A DNA stretch of 64,000 nt from Alloactinosynnema sp. L-07. Lineage in GTDB: Bacteria; Actinomycetota; Actinomycetes; Mycobacteriales; Pseudonocardiaceae. Shown here in pieces: positions 1 through 7,644 of the stretch. Made by a program: the position numbers and the translations under genes. Positions within the stretch are counted from its first letter, which is position 1. Each line of letters opens with the position of its first letter. Location of the stretch: the NCBI RefSeq assembly GCF_900070365.1, contig NZ_LN850107.1:1240001-1304000 (forward strand), given 5' to 3'. The notes under the pieces were generated by a model, which saw only the letters and a program-made list of their open reading frames with translations, searched no databases and was not told where the DNA came from.

Positions 1-1
1 G

Positions 2-847
2 ACCACCACTGTCCACCAGTTCGACATCAAGGTCGCGGGCAAGCCGGTCTACCTGGCGTCGGGCACGGTCATGGGCTCGCTGCTGAACCAGTACTCGCTG
101 TCGGAGCACAAAGGCAACCTGCGCATCGCCACCACCAAGGGCGATCAGCGCTGTTGCGTCCAGTCCCAGCAGTCGGAGAGCTCGCTGGCCGTGCTCACCC
201 GGCGCGGCGCGGAACTGGCCGAGATCGGCCGGGTGGACGGGCTGGGCAAGACCGAGCGCATCCAGTCGGTCCGGTTCGTCGGCGACACCGCCTACGTGGT
301 GACCTTCCGCCGCACCGACCCGCTCTACACCGTCGATGTCTCCAACCCGGCAAAGCCGACCGTGACCGGCGAGCTCAAGATCACCGGCTACTCGGCCTAC
401 CTGCACCCGATCGCCGCGGGCAGGCTGCTCGGCGTCGGCCAGGACGCCACCGGCGAGGGCCGGGTGACCGGAACCCAGGTGTCGCTGTTCGACACGTCGT
501 CGGCGCAGGCGAAGGTGATCACCCAGTACCAGCTCAAGGGTGCCTCATCGGAGATCGAGTTCGACCCGCACGCCTTCCTCTACTGGGCCGACAAGGGCCT
601 GATCGTGGTCCCGGTGGTCAACGCGTTCGACGGGCGGGCCATCCCGGGCGCGCTGGTGCTGCGGCTGGCTGGCGACAGCCTCACCGAGGTGGCCAGGCTC
701 AGCCACCCGACGGGCGGGGAGTACGGCGACGTGCAGATCCGCCGGTCGCTGGTGGCCGCGGGCGCGCTGTGGACGGTGTCCGGCGGCGGGATCATGGCCA
801 CCGACCTTGGCGGGCTGAATCAGCTCGCGTGGGTGCCCTTCGCCTGA
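2..847 (+). CDS. Secreted beta-propeller domain protein, 5' end missing
   Basis: The reading frame is open from base 2, so this is the C-terminal part (about 281 residues) of a longer protein. It shows repeated blade-like segments: a stretch around IQSVRFVGDTAYVVTF, then DPLYTVDVSNPAKPTVTGELKITGYS, and a later block near EIEFDPHAFLYW. This pattern matches the C-terminal beta-propeller family PF09826, usually large secreted or lipid-anchored actinobacterial proteins of unknown role. The signal peptide would lie upstream of the window. The last 28 bases overlap the 3' end of the convergent nitric oxide synthase gene. Family call fairly sure; function unknown. Confidence 0.8.
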   Translation, partial: TTTVHQFDIKVAGKPVYLASGTVMGSLLNQYSLSEHKGNLRIATTKGDQRCCVQSQQSESSLAVLTRRGAELAEIGRVDGLGKTERIQSVRFVGDTAYVVTFRRTDPLYTVDVSNPAKPTVTGELKITGYSAYLHPIAAGRLLGVGQDATGEGRVTGTQVSLFDTSSAQAKVITQYQLKGASSEIEFDPHAFLYWADKGLIVVPVVNAFDGRAIPGALVLRLAGDSLTEVARLSHPTGGEYGDVQIRRSLVAAGALWTVSGGGIMATDLGGLNQLAWVPFA

Positions 848-2091
848 CGGGCCATCCGGCGCAGCCGCGACCACGGGATCACGCCGTCGCTCTTGTCCGG
901 GAAGTCGGTCTTCTCGGGGAACAGCGGCGGCGTGCCCAGCGTCGCGGTGCGCACGGCGCTGTCGTCGGCGACGAACTCGGGCTTGAGGTGCTCGGTGTCG
1001 TAGTAGCGGTGGAACACCGGGGTGATCCCGCCGGACATCGGCGGCACGATCCAGGTCCAGTCGGCCGGGCACTTGCGCCCGGCCTTCTCCTCGCGTTCGA
1101 CATGGGTGAGGAAGCGCGCGGACTCGGTGTGGTGGTCGGTGATCGTCACCCCGGCCGCCGCGAACGAGTGCAGCACGGCGACGTTGACCTCGACCAGCGC
1201 CCGGTCGCGCCACAGGCTCGCCGGGGTGGAGGTGTCCAGGCCGAGCCGGTCGGCGACGGTGGGCAGCAGGTCGTAGCGGTCGGCGTCGGCGAAGTTGCGG
1301 GCGCCGATCTCGGTGCCCATGTACCAGCCGTTGAACGGCGCGGCCGGGTAGTCGACGCCGCCGATGGACAGGCGCATCGAGCTGATCGCGGGCACGGCGT
1401 GCCAGCGCAGGCCCAACTCGGCGAACCACGGGTGGTCGGGATGGCTCAGCGGCACCTCGCACACCACGTCGGCGGGCAGCGGGAGCACGTGTGGGGGCTT
1501 GTCGGCGGCGGAGACCACCAGTGGGAGCACGTCGAAGGCGCCCGGCGCGCCGGGCGGGGCCCAGCCCAGGTCGGTGACCGCCGAGGTGAACCCGACGTAG
1601 CGCGGGTCGCCAAGGACGGTGCCGTCCGGGCGGCGGTAGCCCGCGTAGCGGATGAGCTGCTCGTTCCAGATCCGCGGGGCGGGGGAGCCGGGGGTGTCTG
1701 GCGCGAAGATGGTGATCAGCGGGCGGATCTTGCCGCCGTTGGTGGCCAACCGCAGGTGTTCCAGGCAGTGCGCGGCCACCTTCGCGGGAGCGCGCACCGC
1801 TCGCAGGTCGCGGACTTTCATGCTGCGCCAGTACAGCCTGCCGATGCACCGGGCGCTGTTGCGCCAGGCGACCCGCGCGCCGAACTCCAGCTCAGCGATG
1901 GAGTGGCGGTAGGTGCCGGTGAGCTCGACTTCGGCGCGAACCCACTGGATACGGTCCTTGACTGACCCGGCGCCGGGATTCTCGCGGTGGAACAGCTCAA
2001 GGAACTCCTCGGCCTCGTCGAGATCGGCGACGCCGCCGCGGGGGCCAGGCTGATCATCGTCACCGGGTAACGACCAGATCTCTCCTGTCAC
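820..2091 (-). CDS. nos: Nitric oxide synthase, oxygenase domain only (bacterial NOS)
   Basis: A 423-residue heme-thiolate enzyme that oxidises L-arginine through N-hydroxyarginine to citrulline and NO. The heme-ligand motif WRNSARCIGR puts the proximal Cys at residue 82. The substrate-binding segment PFNGWYMGTEIGARN supplies the conserved Glu at 261. There is no flavin reductase domain, as in most bacterial NOS, so electrons must come from unlinked reductases; no obvious dedicated one is adjacent. The start is GTG; a TAGGTT hexamer 7 nt upstream suggests a leaderless transcript. It is somewhat longer than typical bNOS because of an N-terminal extension. Its 3' end overlaps the convergent beta-propeller gene by 28 bp. 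Assignment is firm. Confidence 0.95.
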   Translation of the reverse strand: MTGEIWSLPGDDDQPGPRGGVADLDEAEEFLELFHRENPGAGSVKDRIQWVRAEVELTGTYRHSIAELEFGARVAWRNSARCIGRLYWRSMKVRDLRAVRAPAKVAAHCLEHLRLATNGGKIRPLITIFAPDTPGSPAPRIWNEQLIRYAGYRRPDGTVLGDPRYVGFTSAVTDLGWAPPGAPGAFDVLPLVVSAADKPPHVLPLPADVVCEVPLSHPDHPWFAELGLRWHAVPAISSMRLSIGGVDYPAAPFNGWYMGTEIGARNFADADRYDLLPTVADRLGLDTSTPASLWRDRALVEVNVAVLHSFAAAGVTITDHHTESARFLTHVEREEKAGRKCPADWTWIVPPMSGGITPVFHRYYDTEHLKPEFVADDSAVRTATLGTPPLFPEKTDFPDKSDGVIPWSRLRRMARQAKGTHAS

Positions 2092-2104
2092 CCGCGAGAA
2101 CCTA
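2092..2104 (-). promoter_or_regulatory. Probable -10 element of a leaderless promoter for nos
   Basis: On the minus strand, TAGGTT (complement of 2099-2104) is followed by exactly 7 nt and then the GTG start of the nitric oxide synthase. No Shine-Dalgarno sequence lies in this gap. This spacing is what is expected if transcription starts at or next to the first base of the start codon, which is common in actinobacteria. No clear -35 was seen. Confidence 0.5.
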
Positions 2105-2451
2105 CCGGGTGCACAGCGTGTTCGGACCTACACTCACTCGTTTGGCTGTCACCTGAAAGGTGTACGTCTGGGGGCGGATTCCCGGGCCGGATTCCCTGGT
2201 GGATGACCGACAGTTGGTTCCGACTGTTCGTCCGGTCAGGGCATTGTCTCGGCGCCGAGCGGTGAACTCGGCGCCGAGCGCACGGAAATTTCGATCCGAC
2301 GTGGCGTTGGTCACTCTGAATTTCCCGCCACATCCTGTAACGCTATTGCTGGGAGTAGTTCGATCCAGCGATACCGATGTGGTGAATGGGTGACAGTGTC
2401 TTGCTGGTGGCTAGTCGGTGACTTGTCGGTGGCCCGAACTACCGGTGCGGG
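2105..2451. other. Intergenic region between nos and the protease inhibitor gene
   Basis: About 350 bp without a credible gene. Short open frames here have no coherent protein-like composition. Apart from the nos promoter and the two 12-bp palindromes at 2248-2278, nothing was recognised. It lies upstream of nos and downstream of the protease inhibitor gene, both on the minus strand. Confidence 0.5.
2248..2278. promoter_or_regulatory. Tandem pair of identical 12-bp palindromes, putative operator
   Basis: CTCGGCGCCGAG, a perfect 12-bp palindrome, occurs at 2248-2259 and again at 2267-2278. The copies are 19 bp apart centre to centre, close to two helical turns, so two dimers could bind on the same face. 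The pair lies about 160-190 bp upstream of the nos start, in the gap between nos and the protease inhibitor gene. The regulator is unknown. Confidence 0.4.
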
Positions 2452-2835
2452 TCAGACGCGGAACACCGGTCCGGTGGTGACGACCAACACGCACGGATTG
2501 CCGTACGTCGTGGCGAAGTCGATCCGCTTGCCCCGCCACCGGCCGAACGCGGTCACGTGGACCGGGTCGTACTGCAGCGTGCATGCCCGGTCCGGGGCGA
2601 CGTTGAGCTGATCGAAGTCCCCGTCCACCTGCGTCAACGCGGCACAGGCCGCGTCGGGTGAGTGGTGGATTCCGCCGTTGGGGCCGCAGCGGAGCGTGCC
2701 TGCCCTGGTGGGTCCCTGGGACCCGGAGACGGTCAGCACAAGGTACGCGGACTCGGTCGGCGTCGCTTCGGCGGGGGTGGCGAGCGCCGCAGCGGCGGCG
2801 ACCGCAAATGCGCTTGCGAGGAACTTTCGCAACAT
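2452..2835 (-). CDS. Subtilisin inhibitor-like (SSI family) secreted protease inhibitor
   Basis: A 127-residue exported protein of the Streptomyces subtilisin inhibitor family (PF00720), which blocks serine proteases by a canonical reactive loop. The signal peptide MLRKFLASAFAVAAAA ends near TPAEA, giving a mature domain of about 103 residues. Four Cys fit the two family disulfides (C50-C64, C85-C115). The loop CTLQYDP aligns with CPMVYDP of SSI, giving P1 = Leu87, which predicts action on subtilisin- or chymotrypsin-like proteases. The start at 2835 was chosen over the ATG at 2895 because AAGGAG precedes it and the signal peptide begins there. Confidence 0.9.
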   Translation of the reverse strand: MLRKFLASAFAVAAAAALATPAEATPTESAYLVLTVSGSQGPTRAGTLRCGPNGGIHHSPDAACAALTQVDGDFDQLNVAPDRACTLQYDPVHVTAFGRWRGKRIDFATTYGNPCVLVVTTGPVFRV

Positions 2836-3050
2836 GAATGAACACTCCTTCGCGCTGTGGATGCCGTTTGCGCCGAATGGGGACCCAGGAGTCACGCGAA
2901 TCCGAGCTTAGGACGAACAGAATTCGCTTTCACCCAGGGGGGTATCGCGCCGCACCGGTCGTGAGTGCTATTCATGTCGCCGGCAATCAGCGCCGCCATC
3001 GGCGAGATAGGCTTACTTCCTTAGTGGTACACGGCTGGAAAGGTCCATAA

Positions 3051-4085
3051 GTGGGAGGGATAACACGCGCGTCGAAAGCGTCGCGTGACCGTTTGTCCGA
3101 CCGCATCGCCATCGGGATGCTGATCAAGGCGTTTCCCCCGGAGGAGGTGGATGCCGCGATCGACGCGGCAGGGGTTCGAGAACAGCGGTCGAGGGCGCTG
3201 CCCGCGCGGACGATGGTGTATTTCTCGCTCGCCATGTGGTTGTTCGGCAGCGCCGGGTACGACTCGGTGCTCACCCGACTGACCACCGGCATGCGCTGGG
3301 CCGGGGTCAGCACCGGCAAACGCGCCGAGCCCAGCACCGGGTCGATCACCAAGGCGCGCAAGCGACTGGGGTCGGAGGTCATGCGCAGGCTGTTTCTGCG
3401 CCGCGCGGTCGAGGCCGTCGACGCCCCGCCCCGGTGGCGCGGGCTGCGGGTGTGCACGCTCGACGGGGGCGTGATGGATGTGCCGGACACGGTGGCCAAC
3501 CTGGCCGCGTTCACCGAGGCCGAGGTTCGGATGGTCGCCCTGGCCGCACCCGGCGACGGCGCCCTGATCGATGTCGCGGTCGGCACCGGCGACGACGAAC
3601 TCGACGCCGAGCTGATCGGCGCGGTCTCGACGGACACGCTCGTGGTCGCCCATCGGGCGAGCCTGGGTCACCGGCAGTGGCGGGCGGCCACCGAGCAGGG
3701 GGTGCACCTGCTGTGGCGGCCAAGCGAATCGGTGGACCTGCCCCGGCTGCGGCTGCTGGCCGACGGGTCCTACGTGTCCAGACTGCTGCCCGAGTGCGAC
3801 CCGATGTCCCGGTCGGTCACGGTCCGGGTTGTCCGGTCCGGTGAGACGGTGCTGATCACCACACTGCTGGACCCCGAGCGCGCCCCCGCCGCGGAACTGG
3901 TCGCCCTGCACGAGGGGCGCTGGCGGTTCGAGTCGGTTTTCGACGCGCTCGACGCCGGTCCGGTGGCGCTGCGGTCCCAGGATCCGCACGGGGTCAGGCA
4001 GGAGTTATGGGCGATGTTATGTGTCTATCAAGCGGTCCAAGCGTGGCGATGGGACGGTAAGGAAGCGCTTGCTGGGAGGATCTGA
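3051..4085 (+). CDS. IS4-type transposase-derived protein with lost catalytic Asp and missing C-terminus
   Basis: The 344-residue product aligns by eye with actinobacterial IS4-family transposases: an N-terminal IS4 domain (about 15-120), then the DDE fold beginning LDGGVMDVPDTVAN with Asp138. The second catalytic Asp, normally in ADRNF or ADRGF, is replaced in VAHRAS (His201). The Glu of the third motif is kept (Glu294 in WRFESVFDAL). The protein stops at the segment that in full-length relatives continues for some 50-80 residues. No terminal inverted repeats were seen, and the oxidoreductase gene starts 2 bp after its stop. An active transposase is unlikely; it is either decaying or domesticated. 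The GTG start has GGAAAGG upstream. Confidence 0.75.
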   Translation: MGGITRASKASRDRLSDRIAIGMLIKAFPPEEVDAAIDAAGVREQRSRALPARTMVYFSLAMWLFGSAGYDSVLTRLTTGMRWAGVSTGKRAEPSTGSITKARKRLGSEVMRRLFLRRAVEAVDAPPRWRGLRVCTLDGGVMDVPDTVANLAAFTEAEVRMVALAAPGDGALIDVAVGTGDDELDAELIGAVSTDTLVVAHRASLGHRQWRAATEQGVHLLWRPSESVDLPRLRLLADGSYVSRLLPECDPMSRSVTVRVVRSGETVLITTLLDPERAPAAELVALHEGRWRFESVFDALDAGPVALRSQDPHGVRQELWAMLCVYQAVQAWRWDGKEALAGRI

Positions 4086-4087
4086 CG

Positions 4088-5119
4088 GTGGATGAGATCA
4101 AGGTGGGCGTCATCGGCTACGGGTTGGCGGGCCGCGCGTTCCACGCCCCGTTCATCGCCGCCGCAGCGGGTCTACGGCTCACGACGGTGGTGACGGGCTC
4201 GCCCGAACGCGCCGCCGCCGTGGCCGAGCGGTACCCGGACGCCACCGTTGTGTCCACTGTGGACGAACTGTGGCGGTCGGGTCTGGACCTGGTCGTCGTC
4301 GCCTCGCCCAACCGCCACCACGTCGCCCAGGCCGCCGCGGCTCTCGACGCGGGTTTGCACGTGGTGGTCGACAAACCCGTCGCCGCCACCGGCGCGGAGA
4401 TCCGCGACCTCGCCGACCGCGCGGACCGGGCGGGCCGGATGCTGACGGTGTTCCAGAACCGCCGCTGGGACGGCGACTTCCGTACGGTGCGCGACCTGGT
4501 CGCCGACGGCACCCTGGGCGCGGTCACCCGCTTCGAGTCCCGCTTCGAACGCGCTTCCCGCTCCGCGCGCACGGCGTGGAAGGCCAGCCAGGACCCGGCG
4601 GACCTGGCTGATATCCGGTACGACCTGGGCAGCCATGTGGCCGACCAGGCGATCGCGCTGTTCGGCAGGCCGGTGTCGGTGCACGCCGAGGCCACCCCGT
4701 CCCCGGTCGCCAACGACGCGACGATCCTGCTGACCCACGCCGGCGGAGTGCGGTCCTACCTGCGGATGAGCAGCGTGACCACGCCCGCCGCGCCCCGGTT
4801 CGTGGTCACCGGAATGGACGCGGGCTACCGAAGCTGGGGCCTGGACCCACAGGAGAAAGCGTCGGTCGCGGGCCGCCTGCCGACAGACGCGGGCTTCGGC
4901 GAGTACCCCGAGGAGCTATGGGGACAGTTGGTGACGGACGAGGGAGTCCGCGCTGTCCCGACCCAGCCGGGCGCCTACCTGGGGTTCTACCAGTCCGTCG
5001 CGGCGTGTGTACTCGGCGACGGACCGCCGCCGGTGCCGCTGTCGGACTCGGTGGACTTGGTGGACACCCTGGAGGCGGCGATCAAGTCGGCGGACACCGG
5101 TGTCCCAGTCGCCATCTGA
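4088..5119 (+). CDS. Gfo/Idh/MocA family NAD(P)-dependent oxidoreductase
   Basis: A 343-residue dehydrogenase of the Gfo/Idh/MocA family, which typically oxidises or reduces sugars and cyclitols. The N-terminal Rossmann fold starts VGVIGYGLAGRAFHAPF, and the family motif region VVVDKPVA carries the conserved Lys-Pro (EKP in most members). The substrate domain follows, with the usual conserved segment DIRYDLGSHVADQAI. It resembles the YdgJ/YhhX-like branch, but the substrate cannot be read from sequence. The GTG start lies 2 bp after the transposase-like gene, so the two are probably co-transcribed. The methyltransferase remnant starts inside its 3' end. Confidence 0.85.
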   Translation: MDEIKVGVIGYGLAGRAFHAPFIAAAAGLRLTTVVTGSPERAAAVAERYPDATVVSTVDELWRSGLDLVVVASPNRHHVAQAAAALDAGLHVVVDKPVAATGAEIRDLADRADRAGRMLTVFQNRRWDGDFRTVRDLVADGTLGAVTRFESRFERASRSARTAWKASQDPADLADIRYDLGSHVADQAIALFGRPVSVHAEATPSPVANDATILLTHAGGVRSYLRMSSVTTPAAPRFVVTGMDAGYRSWGLDPQEKASVAGRLPTDAGFGEYPEELWGQLVTDEGVRAVPTQPGAYLGFYQSVAACVLGDGPPPVPLSDSVDLVDTLEAAIKSADTGVPVAI

Positions 5120-5561
5120 CGCGCTGATCGATGACACCGCACTGGCCCTGTCGTCGGTCGTCGCGAACAACGCGATGAACCGAGGACGGGGGCTGGAGTC
5201 GTACCGCCGCGAACTCGGCTTCGATCCGATCGCGATGGTGCGTGACCGCGGCTGGCTCGACTTGTGCTGCGGTGAGGCCCGCGCTCTCATCGACGCGGCG
5301 GAACTTGTCGGTGGCGCACCGCTGATCGCCGACTTCGACGTCGCCGCGGTGCGTGGGCCGGACGGACGGCCGTTGGGGCGGGGGCTGCTCGCGGCGCTGC
5401 GGGACGCGGGCTTCGTCTACGACGGCAGGCGTCGGCGGGTGTCGCGGCGGGGGTGGGCCACGATCCAATTCCCGTTCGGCTACTTGGGCGCCGATGTGGC
5501 CGCTGGTCCCAACTACACCGGCCAAGCCGCGGTCCACGCGCACTACGGCAGTCGCGGATAA
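5100..5561 (+). pseudogene. SAM-dependent methyltransferase with an internal deletion
   Basis: The frame opens at GTG 5100, overlapping the oxidoreductase by 20 bp, and gives 153 residues. The N-terminal half ends in the SAM-binding motif WLDLCCGEARALIDAAELV. It passes directly to the C-terminal segment PLIADFDVAAVRGPDGRPLG and then LGADVAAGPNYTGQAAVHAHY. In related actinobacterial methyltransferases about 50-70 residues of the Rossmann core (motifs II-IV) separate these parts. They are missing here without breaking the frame, so the protein should not bind SAM normally. It could be translated, but is best treated as a deletion derivative. Compositional bias is normal for the genome. Confidence 0.65.
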
Positions 5562-5771
5562 CATCCGGCGGACGGTTGGGAAATATCCGTTTGTCCTATC
5601 GGCCTCGGCGCCGGTTCCCATTACGCTCCACTCTGGAAGCGAGCGCTCACGGACCGTCCCGCCGTGCCACCAGGTCCGTTGGTGCTGACGTGTTTCCGCC
5701 GTTGCCGCATGTCCCGACGAGGCCCGGAGCCCCCGGGTCGCTTCGGGCTGCCTTTGGAAGGGACATTGCCC

Positions 5772-6308
5772 ATGCGTACGTCCTCGATCCGCGCGGCCAT
5801 CGTCGCCGCCGTGATCACCGTCGGCTCCTTACTCGGCGCCGGGTCCGCCGCCGCCGCGCCGGAGCAGGATCCGGTGTTCACTCCCACCTCGGGCGCCACC
5901 ACCATGAGCGTCCTGGTCACCAAGCTCACCCACGCACAGGCCACCACCCGGTTCCGCAACGCCGGGATCACCTGGTCCTCCAGCGGCAACTGCAGCAACC
6001 GCAACAACTCCACCTGTACCTCGTTCGAGCAGATCAACCTGGCCACCGTCCAGGGCGCCGAGACCCTGAAGCGGGCCTGCGGCTGCGCGCTGAACATCAC
6101 CGGCGGCACCGAGACCGGCCACGCCAGCGGCACCTACAGCCACTGGAACGGCTACAAGTTGGACTTCTCCAAGTACTCGGGCATCGGCAACTACATCCAC
6201 AACAACTTCACCTACATCGGTGGCGGCAAGTGGCGAGCGGCCTCGGGCAACATCTACTACGACGAGGGCAACCACTGGGACGTGACTTTCTACAGCTGCG
6301 GCTGCTGA
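5772..6308 (+). CDS. Small secreted cysteine-rich protein with M15 peptidase-like motifs
   Basis: A 178-residue exported protein. The signal peptide MRTSSIRAAIVAAVITVGSL ends near AAAA at about residue 29. The C-terminal half contains GHASGTYSHWNGYKLDF, resembling the HxxGxxxD zinc motif of M15/hedgehog-like DD-peptidases (His124, Asp131). A late NHWDV (His168) resembles the third-ligand region. Six Cys (74, 82, 103, 105, 176, 178) could form three disulfides, including the pairs CGC and CGC-COOH. A role as an extracellular peptidase or cell-wall hydrolase is inferred only from these motifs. The start at 5772 was chosen for GGAAGGGAC upstream and the signal peptide. A 14-bp hairpin terminator follows. 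Confidence 0.7.
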   Translation: MRTSSIRAAIVAAVITVGSLLGAGSAAAAPEQDPVFTPTSGATTMSVLVTKLTHAQATTRFRNAGITWSSSGNCSNRNNSTCTSFEQINLATVQGAETLKRACGCALNITGGTETGHASGTYSHWNGYKLDFSKYSGIGNYIHNNFTYIGGGKWRAASGNIYYDEGNHWDVTFYSCGC

Positions 6309-6318
6309 TCGGCTGATC

Positions 6319-6356
6319 GCCTGCCGGTCACCAGTCGACCATGGTGACCGGCAGGC
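6319..6356 (+). terminator. Hairpin terminator embedded in the 3' end of the convergent P450 gene
   Basis: GCCTGCCGGTCACC (6319-6332) pairs perfectly with GGTGACCGGCAGGC (6343-6356) around a 10-nt loop, and TCTT follows on the plus strand. It sits just after the stop of the small secreted protein gene but overlaps the last codons of the P450 gene, so the P450 C-terminus is encoded inside a terminator. Confidence 0.7.
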
Positions 6357-7614
6357 TCTTGATCCCGTTCTGGAAGTTCGACCGCAGGCGCACCGGCTCG
6401 CCCGCGAGCGTCAGCCGCCCTGGCAGGTCCAGCACGGCGCGGAACATCGAACGCAGCTGCACGCGGGCCAGGTGGGCGCCGAGGCAGAAGTGCGGGCCGT
6501 GGCCGAAACTGAGGTGCTCGCCCGCCGCGCGGGTGATGTCGAAGGTGTCCGGGTCGGGGAAGACGCGCTCGTCGCGGTTGGCCGAGGAGAACCACACGAC
6601 CACCTTCGCACCCGCCGCGATGGGCGTCCCGGCCAGCTCGGTGTCCACTGTGGCCGTTCGGCGGAAGTGCATGACCGGCGTCCACCAGCGCAGCATCTCC
6701 TCCACCGCGCCGTCGACCAGGTCGGGTCGGTCCCGAAGCGTGCGGTAAGTGTCCACATGGGACATCAGGGCGATCATCCCGCCAGGAATGCCGTTGCGCA
6801 GGGTCTCGTTGCCCGCCACGGAGAACAGCCAGAACAGGTTCTCGAACTCCTCGATCGACACCCGACCGCCCTCATCGTCCACATGGGACATCAGGGTGCT
6901 CATCACGTCGTCGCCAGGGGAGTGGCGCTTCACCTCGCCGAGGTCATGCGCGTAGGCGTAGAGGTCGGGCATGCCCGCTCGGGTCCGCGGGTCGGGCATC
7001 CGGCCGTCGGTGTCCGGGGTCGGCCGCAGCCGCAGCGCGCGGCGGGCCAGGTCGCTGGATCCGGCGCCCGCGGTGTCGCTCACCGCGTACTCGTCGTCCT
7101 GGAAGCCGATGACCCGGTTGCTCCAATCGAACATCAGCCACCGGTCCTCGGCGGGCACCCCGAACACCTCGGCCAGGGTCAGCAGCGGCAGGTCGGCGGC
7201 GACGTCCTTGGCGAAGTCGGTCTCGCCCGCGATCCGGCCCACCAGCTCGCGCGCCCAACCGTCGATCCGGTCGGTCAGCCTGGCGATGGCGCGCGGGGTG
7301 AACGCCCTGGTCAGCAGGCCGCGCAGGCGGTTGTGGTCGGGCGGGTCCTGGTTGAGCATCATCCGCCGGACGTAGGTCAGTGCCTCGGGCGCGGGGTCGC
7401 GGATCTGCGTGGCGCCGAGCTGGGAGGAGTAGACGTCGGGGGAGCGCAGCACGTGGCGCACCTCGGCGTGTCGCAGCACCGCCCAGAACCCCGGGCCGTC
7501 CGGCTCGTCGACCCACCGCACGGCCGACTCCTCGCGCAGGGCCTTGAGGAGGTCGTACGGCACGGCGGTGCGGTAGGTGTCCGGATCGAGAATCGGCGCG
7601 GCGTCGGTGCCCAT
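6328..7614 (-). CDS. Cytochrome P450 (CYP125/CYP142-like)
   Basis: A 428-residue soluble heme monooxygenase. Hallmarks are the I-helix oxygen-activation motif AGNET (267-271), the K-helix EMLR (306-309) and the heme-binding loop FGHGPHFCLGAHLAR with axial Cys377. The N-terminal pattern GFWAVLRHAEVRHVLRSPDVYSS and LNQDPPDHNRLRGL is close to bacterial CYP125/CYP142-type steroid side-chain hydroxylases, so a lipid or terpenoid substrate is plausible but unproven. No ferredoxin gene adjoins it. The ATG at 7614 was chosen because the domain begins there; longer upstream frames are composition shadows. It is divergent from the alpha/beta hydrolase with almost no intergenic space. Confidence 0.9.
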   Translation of the reverse strand: MGTDAAPILDPDTYRTAVPYDLLKALREESAVRWVDEPDGPGFWAVLRHAEVRHVLRSPDVYSSQLGATQIRDPAPEALTYVRRMMLNQDPPDHNRLRGLLTRAFTPRAIARLTDRIDGWARELVGRIAGETDFAKDVAADLPLLTLAEVFGVPAEDRWLMFDWSNRVIGFQDDEYAVSDTAGAGSSDLARRALRLRPTPDTDGRMPDPRTRAGMPDLYAYAHDLGEVKRHSPGDDVMSTLMSHVDDEGGRVSIEEFENLFWLFSVAGNETLRNGIPGGMIALMSHVDTYRTLRDRPDLVDGAVEEMLRWWTPVMHFRRTATVDTELAGTPIAAGAKVVVWFSSANRDERVFPDPDTFDITRAAGEHLSFGHGPHFCLGAHLARVQLRSMFRAVLDLPGRLTLAGEPVRLRSNFQNGIKSLPVTMVDW

Positions 7615-7644
7615 GGAGCCATTGTGTACGGCAAGATCGCGCCC

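Noticed and set aside
6472..7623. Long open frames antisense to the P450 and similar long frames antisense to uvrA, YcaO, pheT and uvrC genes
   Set aside because: They have Arg/Ala/Gly/His-rich composition typical of shadow frames in GC-rich DNA and show no domain; the genes on the other strand have clear families.
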